Made by a program: the position numbers and the translations under genes. Shown in pieces: positions 17,601 to 24,742 of a DNA stretch of 35,430 nt. The stretch comes from Ruminiclostridium sp. GTDB lineage: Bacteria; Bacillota; Clostridia; Oscillospirales; Ruminococcaceae. The notes below the pieces were generated by a model that did no database searches, was not told where the DNA came from, and worked only from the letters and a program-made list of their open reading frames with translations. The stretch lies in contig JAFTVY010000008.1 in the NCBI GenBank assembly GCA_017465545.1, positions 1-35,430 of the forward strand, read 5' to 3'. Every line of letters starts with the position of its first letter. Position 1 is the stretch's first letter.

Positions 17601-18556
17601 AGGCTGACACCGAAACTCTCAATCAGAAGGTAGACGCTCTCAACAGCGCCATTGCAACAGCTGAAGCTACTGCAAAGGCATATACCGATCAGAAGGTATC
17701 TGATCTCAACAATGTTATCGCAACCGCAAAGAAGGATGCTGTAGATGCGGCAAAGGCTCTTGTAAACGATGCAAAGACAGAGCTGAAGGACGCCATTGAT
17801 AAGAAGGCAGACACTACAACGGTAAACTCCTCCGTTGCTAATCTGCAGAATGCAATTGCGGCACTTCAGAAGGCAAGCGACGATTATATCGACGCCGATG
17901 CGGCTCTTAAGGCAGAGCTTGAAAGAGAAATCGAAAGCGCAAAGCAGGAAGCTATCGAAGCGGCTAAGGGCTACGCTCCTTACATAGGTCTTAACGGCAA
18001 CTGGTGGATAGGCGACAGCGATACCGGCGTAAACGCCAGCGGTATCAAGGGCGACACCGGTAACGGAATCGCAAACGTAACCACCGAAAAGAAGGATGGT
18101 ATAACAACAGTTACCATTACCTTTACAGACGAAACCAAGGAACCCGTAGTATTCACTATTGCAGATGGTGCAAACGGTGCTGACGGTGTTGGTATTTCAA
18201 AGATTGAAAAGACCTCTACCGACGGCAACGAGGATACGTATACTATCACGTTTACAAATAACAAGACCTTCAAGTTCACAGTAACCAACGGTAAGGATGG
18301 TAAGGACGGTCTTACACCCTTTATCGGTGATAACGGCAACTGGTGGATAGGCGACACCGACACGGGCGTAAAGGCGGCGGCTGACAGTGCACCCTTCGGC
18401 ATGGGCGGTGGTACCAACACCTTCGCAATAATTGCGATTATAATTGCCGCACTTGCTCTTATCGGTAACATCGTGCTTCTCGTATGGACACTCGGTAAGA
18501 AGAAGTCAAAATCACCCGCACCGGCTTCATCAAGTAACGAAACTGATGCTGAATAA
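14669..18556 (+). CDS. Giant BspA-like leucine-rich-repeat surface adhesin
   Basis: 1295-aa surface protein. A long signal region (residues 1-62, hydrophobic core MALSFAMVLAVSVMPSIAS) is followed by about 11 repeats of 25-26 residues between roughly 160 and 450, of BspA/DUF285 type (MSGMFKDCSxLTSLDLSxFDTxxV). Next come an InlB B-repeat/Flg_new-like module (about 487-557, GYIFMGWFKNSDYT), a long coiled-coil stalk (about 560-1098) with recurring DDYATKK...SA heptad blocks, and two PFIGDNGNWWIGDTDTG-type motifs (about 1107 and 1222) separated by collagen-like G-rich stretches. It ends with a membrane segment (about 1252-1274) and a basic tail; there is no LPXTG. A role in adhesion to host, fibre or other bacteria is inferred. 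Confidence 0.88.
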   Translation: MKTTCLKKNKRFADTLLYCVTALAHAMAAGFRKLGTVPAKVMALSFAMVLAVSVMPSIASASEVTTDIYWSVVQSGTDVILYLGNAEHTVASGESMYPDGIESSANKGISGLVFSYDSDAPYYAHSAYITKVVIESDIAPVSCLSWFSGFSSCTTIEGISYLDTSNVTNMSGMFQDCTALTTLDLTGFDMSQVTNMSGMFKGCSNLTSVTFNGAVDTSEVMYMQNMFQGCKNLTTLDLSAFNTANVTNMTSMFDRCSALTTLTLGAGFDTSKVQYMSKMFKDCSALASVDLTTFNTENVTDMTSMFANCSSLTSLNLSGFDTGKVTNMSNIFDGCSGLTSLDLSTFNTVNVKDMQFMFSDCSSLTSLNLSGFVTGNCTDMQNMFQGCTSLATLNVSGFDTSKVLDMSGMFKDCSVLTSLDISSFDTTNVRYVDDMFKDCSKLKNIKTPKINNKITIVLPDFATYYDTDGNEYTNLPVTTGTGKTLVAKHEFIVNYGGVLKNETQLVSDGETAVLKDPVVDGYIFMGWFKNSDYTSEFSAESAITKDTEIYAKFVNYNSDMKEVADAIADIEKSMDNLDKALDSKADAKDLADAVSDLDKAKKNIQTLLSQMDDYADADESLEKRLNSKIEKADAAINKAIDTLTDRVTYLESEINQAKTNITTNVGSIATLTTNLVALNSALSDLNDKVIDDYATKKELSEAINSASNTINKTIQLLTDRVSTLENELTNAKSDIKTNISDIAGLTTGLANLKSALTALDKEMTDDYATKKLLADSIKSATDTINATIDALTARVEALEKGLADANQKIDINKNDINVLKADVEKIKEWKEEAQAMITALQSLTSIQGADIADLKTAVNSLNDELDATNARIDAAEFKIAALEGRVDVLEIADQNLQSAIDALEKALADKADVATLNEKIAELNAAIAAAEAIAKTYTDDKVIYLSNIIAQSKADAIKAAEELVNKATTELQNAIDKKADTETLNQKVDALNSAIATAEATAKAYTDQKVSDLNNVIATAKKDAVDAAKALVNDAKTELKDAIDKKADTTTVNSSVANLQNAIAALQKASDDYIDADAALKAELEREIESAKQEAIEAAKGYAPYIGLNGNWWIGDSDTGVNASGIKGDTGNGIANVTTEKKDGITTVTITFTDETKEPVVFTIADGANGADGVGISKIEKTSTDGNEDTYTITFTNNKTFKFTVTNGKDGKDGLTPFIGDNGNWWIGDTDTGVKAAADSAPFGMGGGTNTFAIIAIIIAALALIGNIVLLVWTLGKKKSKSPAPASSSNETDAE

Positions 18557-18564
18557 AATTTTCA

Positions 18565-18600
18565 GGGAGAACCGCAGATGCGGTTCTCCCTTGGTTTTTA
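18565..18600 (+). terminator. Rho-independent terminator
   Basis: A perfect 12-bp stem GGGAGAACCGCA (18565-18576) with TGCGGTTCTCCC (18579-18590), then TTGGTTTTTA. It closes the adhesin transcript. Confidence 0.85.
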
Positions 18601-18640
18601 TGGTGGTATTAAGATTCTTTGCGTGAGAAACCGCATTTCC

Positions 18641-18669
18641 TTGCAAACGGCACTTTGCTGTGATATAAT
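18641..18669 (+). promoter_or_regulatory. Promoter of the 190-aa gene
   Basis: TTGCAA (18641-18646) and TATAAT (18664-18669) are separated by 17 bp, about 85 bp upstream of the start codon. Confidence 0.75.
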
Positions 18670-18752
18670 GATATTACAGATTCGGGTTCGCAGAACGGGC
18701 GATTATATCAAAGTCCTGCGGAAAATACAGCGAATGATAAAGGAGAACGGAA

Positions 18753-19325
18753 ATGACAGAGCTTGAAAAAATTGAGTATGCGAAATCCTTTGTGGATAAG
18801 CTGGCGAACGGAATAAATCCTTTGGATGACTCTCTTATTCCCGAAAACGATATTGTTAATAACGTGCGGTTATCCAGATGCTTCTTCTACGTGTCGGATA
18901 TTTTGCGGCAGGTGATCGAAAACGGCGGTGTACAGCCTGCTAAGACAACAAACCGCGGTAAGAAAGAATTTTCGCTTACAGATGAGCAGAGGAGTAAAAT
19001 TCAGATTTCCGAAACTGCGTTATCGGTAAGTGAAATATGTGAATATCTGAATTCTCTTGTGGATACGGAAACCACAAGAAAATTACCTACTACTGCAATT
19101 ACGAACTGGCTTGTCGGTCTGCAGTTATTGGAAGTGGTCGTTCAGCCGGACGGCAAGAATAAAAAGATTCCTACAGGAGAGGGAAGAAACGTCGGAATAA
19201 TTGCCGAAGAAAGAGCCGGCAGATACGGAAGATACACAGTCGTGCTTTATTCCCCGAATGCTCAGCAGTTTATATATGATAATATCGATGCAATAGTTGA
19301 TGAAAAAAACAAAAGCAAAAAGTAA
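18753..19325 (+). CDS. Uncharacterised 190-aa protein
   Basis: No named family can be assigned with certainty. The N-terminal part (FVDKLANGINPLDDSLIPENDIVNNVRLSRCF, here cited in pieces: LANGINPLDDSLIPEND and VRLSRCFFYVSDIL) resembles a short module found in bacterial accessory proteins and near helicases with the pattern ANGINP...G..+PEDD. The middle looks like a winged-helix fold (SVSEICEYLNSL...AITNWLVGLQLL). The C-terminus ends GRYGRYTVVLYSPNAQQFIYDNI. AAAGGAGAACGGAA precedes the ATG. It has its own promoter and is convergent with the TPR-nuclease gene, whose terminator lies between them. A nucleic-acid-binding role is possible but unproven. Confidence 0.82.
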   Translation: MTELEKIEYAKSFVDKLANGINPLDDSLIPENDIVNNVRLSRCFFYVSDILRQVIENGGVQPAKTTNRGKKEFSLTDEQRSKIQISETALSVSEICEYLNSLVDTETTRKLPTTAITNWLVGLQLLEVVVQPDGKNKKIPTGEGRNVGIIAEERAGRYGRYTVVLYSPNAQQFIYDNIDAIVDEKNKSKK

Positions 19326-19360
19326 AGAGACAACGGCTGATCGTTTCGATGAAAAAAACA

Positions 19361-19391
19361 GGGCTGACCGAAAGGTCAGCCCGTCTTGCGT
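19361..19391 (-). terminator. Terminator of the TPR-nuclease gene
   Basis: GGGCTGACC-GAAA-GGTCAGCCC (19361-19382) is followed on the minus strand by a TG and a run of seven T. A near-identical hairpin occurs at 21112-21129, on the other side of the gene. Confidence 0.75.
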
Positions 19392-19392
19392 A

Positions 19393-20919
19393 TTAGCGTT
19401 CTGTGTACGAAATCTGATATTCAAATACTCTTATTCGTGGATTGTTATGAACTTTATCCAATAAAGCCTGTGTAGGATCGTTTAAACATATTATTCCGTA
19501 AATATTATTCACTTTACCTTTCCAATTCTCGTCAAACCACTTCAAATAATCTACGGTTTGTTCATATGCATCGTCATATCCGCTATCCTTTTTTAGCTCG
19601 ATAACGTATAAATTACCTTCGGAATCTTCTGCTAACAGATCAGGTCTTCTGCCGTTGGATAAGATATACTGGCGTCCATAAATGCCTTTGCGTCGATAAA
19701 TCTTTAGCTTCTTACCAAATACCTCCATTCCGGATTCAATACGCAGCATTAACTCATCTTCAAGAATTTTTTCGCTGGTGAATTGTTGTTTTTTTACACC
19801 AATACCTACATTTCTTTCAACAGTGGCATCCGCTTCTTCGTGTATCGGTTCGATGATAGGCTTATCAGCAGAAATGCGTTTGTTTGTGTTTTCGGCGTTT
19901 TTTAGTTTTTCAAGTAATGTTTTATCGATCTTACAGGGCGGATTTTTTGCGAAGTTCTTTGCATCTTTAAAACGCTTCATTGCGAGAAGCGTTCTCACAT
20001 AGTTGTTTACAGCATAATTCAAATCACAGTTATCGTCTATACATCTTTGGAAACACTCCAACGCCTTATTGTACTGCTTCGCTTTATAATATGCATATCC
20101 CAAATTATTCATAATAAACGGACCTTCAGGATATATTTCAGCTGCTTTTTCGTATGCCGATATTGCGCTTGAAGTTTCCTTAAGCTTGCTGTAACAATAT
20201 CCCATCATAAAGTACATGCTATCATTAAACAGTAAAATAGGTGTTTCATCAATTTGTTCAAATAATGCAACTGAATTTCCCCACATATTCGCATTATAGT
20301 AATTTATTGCGAGAATTTCTTTTACAAACGAACTATCTGGAGCAAGAGTAAGCACTTCTTCTAAAGCGGCGCAACTTTCAAGGGCGTCCGTTGAGTTGTA
20401 AAATAAGGGCATTGCCTTGCACAATTCGAGGACACCCTTTTCAGTAGGGATGCTTGAAAGTATCTTATATACGTCTTCCCAAAAACCATCGAATGCCTCT
20501 TTAAATGGAGCAACAAAAGAATAAACAAAATTCCAGATTGAAACTTCCGACTCATTAGAATCCATTGACGAATAAACTTTTTTAATATATTCGATTGTAT
20601 GCTTCTTGTTTCCTCTATAAAATTCTGCTACCGCAAAATAATAAGGGAACTTATCTTTATCAAGAAACTCAGTTGCCCTAAGATAAAGTTTTATAAAATT
20701 TGTTTCTCTAGGCTGTTTGTTTTTATACTCCTCAAAATACTTATCGTATTTAAGAAACATTCGTTGAATCTCATCCAAGAATATATCGCAACAATATTCA
20801 ACAAGCGCTTCGAAATTTTCAGTATGCTTATTTTTCTCTATATAGTGTATTAACGACTCGTCGATGATTATTTTTTCTAAATCTTTTATGTATGGCTTTA
20901 ACTGTTGTTCGGTATACAT
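19393..20919 (-). CDS. TPR protein fused to a NucS-like PD-(D/E)XK nuclease domain
   Basis: 508-aa cytosolic protein. Residues about 180-330 contain tetratricopeptide-type helical pairs (SAISAYEKAAEIYPEGPFIM, MNNLGYAYYKAKQYNKALEC). The last ~120 residues form a nuclease domain like DUF91 and the NucS C-terminal domain: E395, D427 in RRPDLLA, E441-x-K443 in VIELKK and Q454 in YEQTVDYL. The D-14-E-2-K-11-Q spacing fits the NucS catalytic site. Known NucS proteins cut branched or mismatched DNA; here its N-terminal DNA-binding domain is replaced by helical repeats. The gene is visibly more A/T-rich than its neighbours and sits between repeat elements, suggesting transfer. AGAGGTAA precedes the ATG. 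Role in defence or repair is inference. Confidence 0.82.
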   Translation of the reverse strand: MYTEQQLKPYIKDLEKIIIDESLIHYIEKNKHTENFEALVEYCCDIFLDEIQRMFLKYDKYFEEYKNKQPRETNFIKLYLRATEFLDKDKFPYYFAVAEFYRGNKKHTIEYIKKVYSSMDSNESEVSIWNFVYSFVAPFKEAFDGFWEDVYKILSSIPTEKGVLELCKAMPLFYNSTDALESCAALEEVLTLAPDSSFVKEILAINYYNANMWGNSVALFEQIDETPILLFNDSMYFMMGYCYSKLKETSSAISAYEKAAEIYPEGPFIMNNLGYAYYKAKQYNKALECFQRCIDDNCDLNYAVNNYVRTLLAMKRFKDAKNFAKNPPCKIDKTLLEKLKNAENTNKRISADKPIIEPIHEEADATVERNVGIGVKKQQFTSEKILEDELMLRIESGMEVFGKKLKIYRRKGIYGRQYILSNGRRPDLLAEDSEGNLYVIELKKDSGYDDAYEQTVDYLKWFDENWKGKVNNIYGIICLNDPTQALLDKVHNNPRIRVFEYQISYTER

Positions 20920-20946
20920 AATTAATTACCTCTGAATTTTTTTCTT

Positions 20947-21065
20947 ATTATACCATAACCGCAAGGTTATGGTATAATCGTCCGATCCGCAGGAAGCAAA
21001 TCTCCGATTTGCGAATCTGCGAGGACAATTTAAATAAAAGTATAATAACCGTTTACGGTTATTAT
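20947..21065. repeat. 93-bp dispersed repeat, copy 2, with flanking palindromes
   Basis: The core 20955-21047 equals 14214-14306 apart from one base. This copy is extended on the left into a 14-bp-stem palindrome (20947-20960 with 20965-20978, loop GCAA), and on the right ATAATAACCG-TTTA-CGGTTATTAT (21042-21065) forms another. The palindromes carry TATAAT in both directions, close to the start of the TPR-nuclease gene, so the element may supply or modulate its promoter. Confidence 0.85.
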
Positions 21066-21111
21066 ACCACAAAAAACAAAAAACCGCAATGGCTAAGGTA
21101 AAAAGAGAAAA

Positions 21112-21129
21112 GCTGACCGAAAGGTCAGC
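21112..21129. repeat. Hairpin shared with the 19361 terminator
   Basis: GCTGACC-GAAA-GGTCAGC repeats the stem-loop at 19361-19382 exactly over 20 bp. A degenerate relative lies at 28009-28036. It is probably a terminator-like dispersed element. Confidence 0.6.
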
Positions 21130-21142
21130 CCTACGTTTTTCC

Positions 21143-21171
21143 TTGACAACCTATAGCTTTTACTATATAAT
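21143..21171 (+). promoter_or_regulatory. Consensus promoter
   Basis: TTGACA (21143-21148), 17-bp spacer, TATAAT (21166-21171). It drives the small membrane protein gene at 21233. Confidence 0.85.
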
Positions 21172-21232
21172 CTAAATTAAGATAATAAACGGAACGACGA
21201 AAATTTCATTTTGCTGTCACGGGGTGATAAAA

Positions 21233-21832
21233 ATGTTATTTACGCTTATCAGATACACAGTTTCAGCCATAATTTTTATACCGATACTAATCGTGCTTAA
21301 CAAAAAGAAGCTACTGCGGAAAAAATCGGTTGCTATCATAACTATAGTATCAATCATTGCATTTACTTCTCTTATATCAATATTCCCCGTAGAAAACGCA
21401 TTTATCCGTTTTGATACGCCTGAACAGGCTTTTTCCTACGTGGAAACGGGTAAATTTGATTACGTTGTAGAAGGCGAAAGCTCGTCTATGGTGGTGTATA
21501 AGAAGGATAGTAATACATATTCGCAGATTTTTCTTCTGAAGGATGAAAAAGGATATATGCTGAATTCGTTTTATGGATATACCCTCACCGATAGAATGCT
21601 TGATGGAAACTATGCACTGGATATTTTCAAGGTAAAAAACACAGACGATTATTATATAACGGGTGTTCTGGTTTCTGACACAAGCAACGTAGAACTTAAA
21701 AGCGATACAAGAGATGTTAAATACGATATTCGTTATAATGAAAATAATAATTTTTTCTCTGCTTATATAAAAGAGTATGCTGACGATATCTATTTGGTTT
21801 GTGACGGGGAAAAGGTAGAAATCGGAGGTTGA
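21233..21832 (+). CDS. Uncharacterised membrane protein, 199 aa
   Basis: Two N-terminal membrane segments (about residues 5-22 and 31-50) are followed by a ~145-residue hydrophilic domain, probably extracellular (SVAIITIVSIIAFTSLIS then VENAFIRFDTPEQAFSYVET). No family is recognised. The start at 21233 is chosen because GGGGTG (21221-21226) is correctly spaced; a GTG at 21224 lies inside that ribosome site. It has a consensus promoter. A GH44 gene follows after 143 bp with no terminator seen between, so read-through is possible. Confidence 0.8.
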   Translation: MLFTLIRYTVSAIIFIPILIVLNKKKLLRKKSVAIITIVSIIAFTSLISIFPVENAFIRFDTPEQAFSYVETGKFDYVVEGESSSMVVYKKDSNTYSQIFLLKDEKGYMLNSFYGYTLTDRMLDGNYALDIFKVKNTDDYYITGVLVSDTSNVELKSDTRDVKYDIRYNENNNFFSAYIKEYADDIYLVCDGEKVEIGG

Positions 21833-21862
21833 AGTAGGGAGATATTTTTATAAGCCCCACTA

Positions 21863-21872
21863 CTGTCGACAG
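21863..21872. repeat. 10-bp palindrome upstream of the GH44 gene
   Basis: CTGTCGACAG is a perfect palindrome in the gap between the membrane protein and GH44 genes. The nearby ACAAATTACAACAAAAC resembles a stretch at 26030-26047, suggesting remnants of a dispersed element. An operator function is only a possibility. Confidence 0.35.
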
Positions 21873-21975
21873 CAACTAAAGGGATAAGCTGACAAATTAC
21901 AACAAAACAGCAATAACCTATGACTCAAAAACGGATAGTAATATCCAAAATAATTTTAATAAATACGAGGTAAAA

Positions 21976-23748
21976 ATGAAAAAATCAAGAATAGCCGCTA
22001 TGCTTATGGCGGTGATAACAGGTGTAACTATGACCGGTGTAGCTTATGCACAACAGGAAACAGTCAAAATCAGGGTAACCCCATCCGAAGAGCATAAAGC
22101 CATATCTCCGTATATCTACGGTGTAAATACGGGCGTTGATACGGAAAAGGTTTCAGCCGGCTCAATACGACTGGGCGGTAACAGACTTGCCGCATATAAC
22201 TGGGAAAACAACGTTTCAAATGCAGGCTCTGACTGGAATCATCACTCGGATATGTATCTTGTAACCGACGTGGACGAGGATATAAAGGAATTGCCCGGAT
22301 CTCCTGCATTGCAATTATCCCGTGATGCAAAGAATCACGATATTCCATATACTCTGCTTACGTTACAGATGCTCGGTTACACCTCCTCCGATAAGATGGG
22401 TGCTGTAAAGGAAGAAAAAGCAGCTCCCTCTGAATTCTGGAACAAGGTAATAAACCGCAAGGGTAGTGAATTCACGTTAACACCGGATACCAAAGACGGT
22501 TACGTCTATATGGATGAATACCTGAACTACCTTATAAACACTCTAGGGGATTCTTCAAGCGAAACAGGTATAAAAGCCTATGCTCTTGATAACGAGCCTG
22601 CTTTATGGCATCATACCCATAGCCGTGTCCAGAGCCAGCAGATAACCTGCGAGGAGCTTATGGGAAAATCCATTGACCTTGCAAAAACGATAAAGGAAAT
22701 GGATAGCGGTGCGGAGGTATTCGGTCCGTCGCTTTTCGGTTATTCAGCCTTTGATAATCTGGCAGGGGCGAGCGACTGGAGAAGCATAAGAATAAAGAAT
22801 CTCTATTTCTGGTTTATTGATTACTATCTCGATGAGATGAGCAAGGCGGAAAAGGAATACGGAACTCGTCTGCTTGACGTACTTGACGTGCATTTCTACA
22901 CCGAGCAGAAGGGTGCTTGCGGTGAGCGTTCCTGCAGTCACTACGATAACGACGAATGCATTCAGGCAAGGCTTGACAGCGTGCGTTCTCTTTATGAAAA
23001 GGGATACCGAGAAAATAGCTGGATATCCGATATGGGAGGAAGATTATTCCCGCTCCTGCCGACAATTGAAAAGTCCATAAATACCTACTACCCAGGTACA
23101 AAGCTCGCCTTTACCGAATATAATTTCGGCGGTGGCGATCATATTTCGGGTGCGGTAGTGCAGGCGGATATGCTCGGCATTTTCGCAAAGTACGGCGTAT
23201 ATTTTGCAAGCATATGGTCCTTCGATAAAAACGAATATCAGCTTTCAGCCATCAATATGTTTACAAATTACGACGGTGCAGGAAACGGCTTTGGTGATAC
23301 TCTTGTAAAAAGCGAATATGAAAGCAAGAATATTTCCGTCTATTCCTCCATCGACAAGGATGATGAAAATAAAGTAAAGGTAATGGTGATAAACCGTTCT
23401 ATCCATGATGAAACTCCCGTTAATATCTCCCTTTCCTCCGATAAGGAATATATCGGAGCCGAGGTTTATTCTCTGTACGGAGATAATCCCGAGATAAAAC
23501 AGCTTCAGAAGGTTGACGAGATTACGGACAACGCCTTTTCCTATACTCTTCCCGCACTTTCGGTAACAGAATTTATTATAAATACTGCGCAGGCGGATAA
23601 TCTGAACGGACAGGAGAATAGTGCAGACGGACAGAATGACGGCGTTAACGTTCCTCTTATAGCAGGAATCGGTGCAGGTGCTCTTGCACTTATCACGGGC
23701 GCTGTTGCGCTGGTTTGCCGCCGCAGAAAAAGAAAGAGCGGCAATTAA
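21976..23748 (+). CDS. Membrane-anchored GH44 endoglucanase/xyloglucanase
   Basis: 590-aa retaining beta-1,4-glucanase of family GH44, probably acting on xyloglucan or other beta-glucans outside the cell. A signal peptide (residues 1-25, ending VAYA) precedes the TIM barrel (ISPYIYGVNTG, SIRLGGNRLAAYNWENN, typical of the family). The acid/base is E207 in LDNEPALW and the nucleophile E381 in FTEYNFGGG. A beta-sandwich domain follows (about 450-545), then a C-terminal membrane segment and RRRKRK tail (about 562-590). No dockerin or binding module is present, so it would be held at the membrane rather than in a cellulosome. GAGGTAAA precedes the ATG. Confidence 0.95.
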   Translation: MKKSRIAAMLMAVITGVTMTGVAYAQQETVKIRVTPSEEHKAISPYIYGVNTGVDTEKVSAGSIRLGGNRLAAYNWENNVSNAGSDWNHHSDMYLVTDVDEDIKELPGSPALQLSRDAKNHDIPYTLLTLQMLGYTSSDKMGAVKEEKAAPSEFWNKVINRKGSEFTLTPDTKDGYVYMDEYLNYLINTLGDSSSETGIKAYALDNEPALWHHTHSRVQSQQITCEELMGKSIDLAKTIKEMDSGAEVFGPSLFGYSAFDNLAGASDWRSIRIKNLYFWFIDYYLDEMSKAEKEYGTRLLDVLDVHFYTEQKGACGERSCSHYDNDECIQARLDSVRSLYEKGYRENSWISDMGGRLFPLLPTIEKSINTYYPGTKLAFTEYNFGGGDHISGAVVQADMLGIFAKYGVYFASIWSFDKNEYQLSAINMFTNYDGAGNGFGDTLVKSEYESKNISVYSSIDKDDENKVKVMVINRSIHDETPVNISLSSDKEYIGAEVYSLYGDNPEIKQLQKVDEITDNAFSYTLPALSVTEFIINTAQADNLNGQENSADGQNDGVNVPLIAGIGAGALALITGAVALVCRRRKRKSGN

Positions 23749-23767
23749 ATCCGCTTTTAAAGACAGA

Positions 23768-23800
23768 AAAAGCCGTACCTATTACGTAGGTACGGCTTTT
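23768..23800. terminator. Bidirectional terminator
   Basis: A perfect 13-bp stem AAAAGCCGTACCT (23768-23780) with AGGTACGGCTTTT (23788-23800) between the convergent GH44 and hydrolase genes. Confidence 0.9.
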
Positions 23801-23805
23801 ATATT

Positions 23806-24696
23806 TTATACGTATTTTCTGAAAAACTCGCATTCTTCATCATTGCAGATTTCCGCTTCCTTAAGCTTACAATCCACGTGGAAAACGTGTCCGATTTCGG
23901 GGCGGTTTTTGTCACCGTAAATTCTTATTTCTGACGGAATGCCAAGCCTTGTCAGATGCTCGTGCATAGGCTCTGCGCAGTCGTGCAGAAAATCGCATTC
24001 GGTAGTCATAATAAATGCGGGAGGGAAATTTTCGTTGATATATTTTATGGTATCGATTCTTTCAAGAAGCTCCTCGTCGGGCGTTTTATCGACGCAGTCT
24101 ATATATTCGAGGAATACCTCATCCTCTCTCTTAAGCGCCATTGCACGCCCGTCGTAAGTACCGCAGTTAAGAGCGACAGCTTTAACCTTTACCTTTGCGG
24201 TTTCAAAATCAAATAGCCTTGCAAAATCGGGATTTGTGAGAATGGTTGCAAAATGGCTTACAAGCTGACCGCCTGCGGAGTCTCCTACAAGAATAAGCCT
24301 GTCCTTGTCGGCAAAGTATTCCTCTCCGTGCTTTTCTATAAATTTAAGAGCATTATTGATATCGTGAACTGCCCCGGGAAAACGTGTTTCAGGAGCAAGT
24401 CGGTAGTTGATGTTTACAACGGTAAAGCCTTTTTGTGCAAGTCGCATACAGTAGAACTGGTACACTTCTTTGCAGCCGTAAACCCAGCCGCCACCGTGAA
24501 TATTTACTATAGTCGGTCTTATGGTTTTCGTATCCTTTAAAACGTATATATCGAGCAGGTTATCCTTCCCGTAAGGACCGTAGGAAATATCGTCAAAGCG
24601 CATGATATCGTCGGGCGTAGTAAGACCTGCGTCACGCTTAGCGTCACCGATAGCCCAGTTTATCCGTATATCCTGTACAAGCTTGCTGATTTCCAT
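23806..24696 (-). CDS. Alpha/beta-hydrolase (esterase/lipase, HSL-like)
   Basis: 296-aa cytosolic carboxylester hydrolase of the alpha/beta-hydrolase-3 type. The oxyanion-hole motif is HGGGWVYG (H67), the nucleophile elbow GDSAGG (S140), and the likely acid and base are D235 (TTECDFLHD) and H270 (IGHVFHVD). There is no signal peptide. GGAGGTAAA precedes the ATG. The gene is convergent with the GH44 gene; a decayed paralogue lies convergent with the GH26 gene at 13849. The repeated pairing with glycosidases suggests removal of acetyl or other ester groups from imported oligosaccharides, which is inference only. Confidence 0.9.
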   Translation of the reverse strand: MEISKLVQDIRINWAIGDAKRDAGLTTPDDIMRFDDISYGPYGKDNLLDIYVLKDTKTIRPTIVNIHGGGWVYGCKEVYQFYCMRLAQKGFTVVNINYRLAPETRFPGAVHDINNALKFIEKHGEEYFADKDRLILVGDSAGGQLVSHFATILTNPDFARLFDFETAKVKVKAVALNCGTYDGRAMALKREDEVFLEYIDCVDKTPDEELLERIDTIKYINENFPPAFIMTTECDFLHDCAEPMHEHLTRLGIPSEIRIYGDKNRPEIGHVFHVDCKLKEAEICNDEECEFFRKYV

Positions 24697-24742
24697 AATT
24701 TTTTACCTCCGTATTGGTGAAAAAACGGGGACGAGTGATAGT

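Noticed and set aside
14214-21047. A transposon or integrative element carrying the adhesin and nuclease genes
   Set aside because: No transposase, integrase or terminal inverted repeats with target duplications were seen; only the bracketing direct repeats support mobility.
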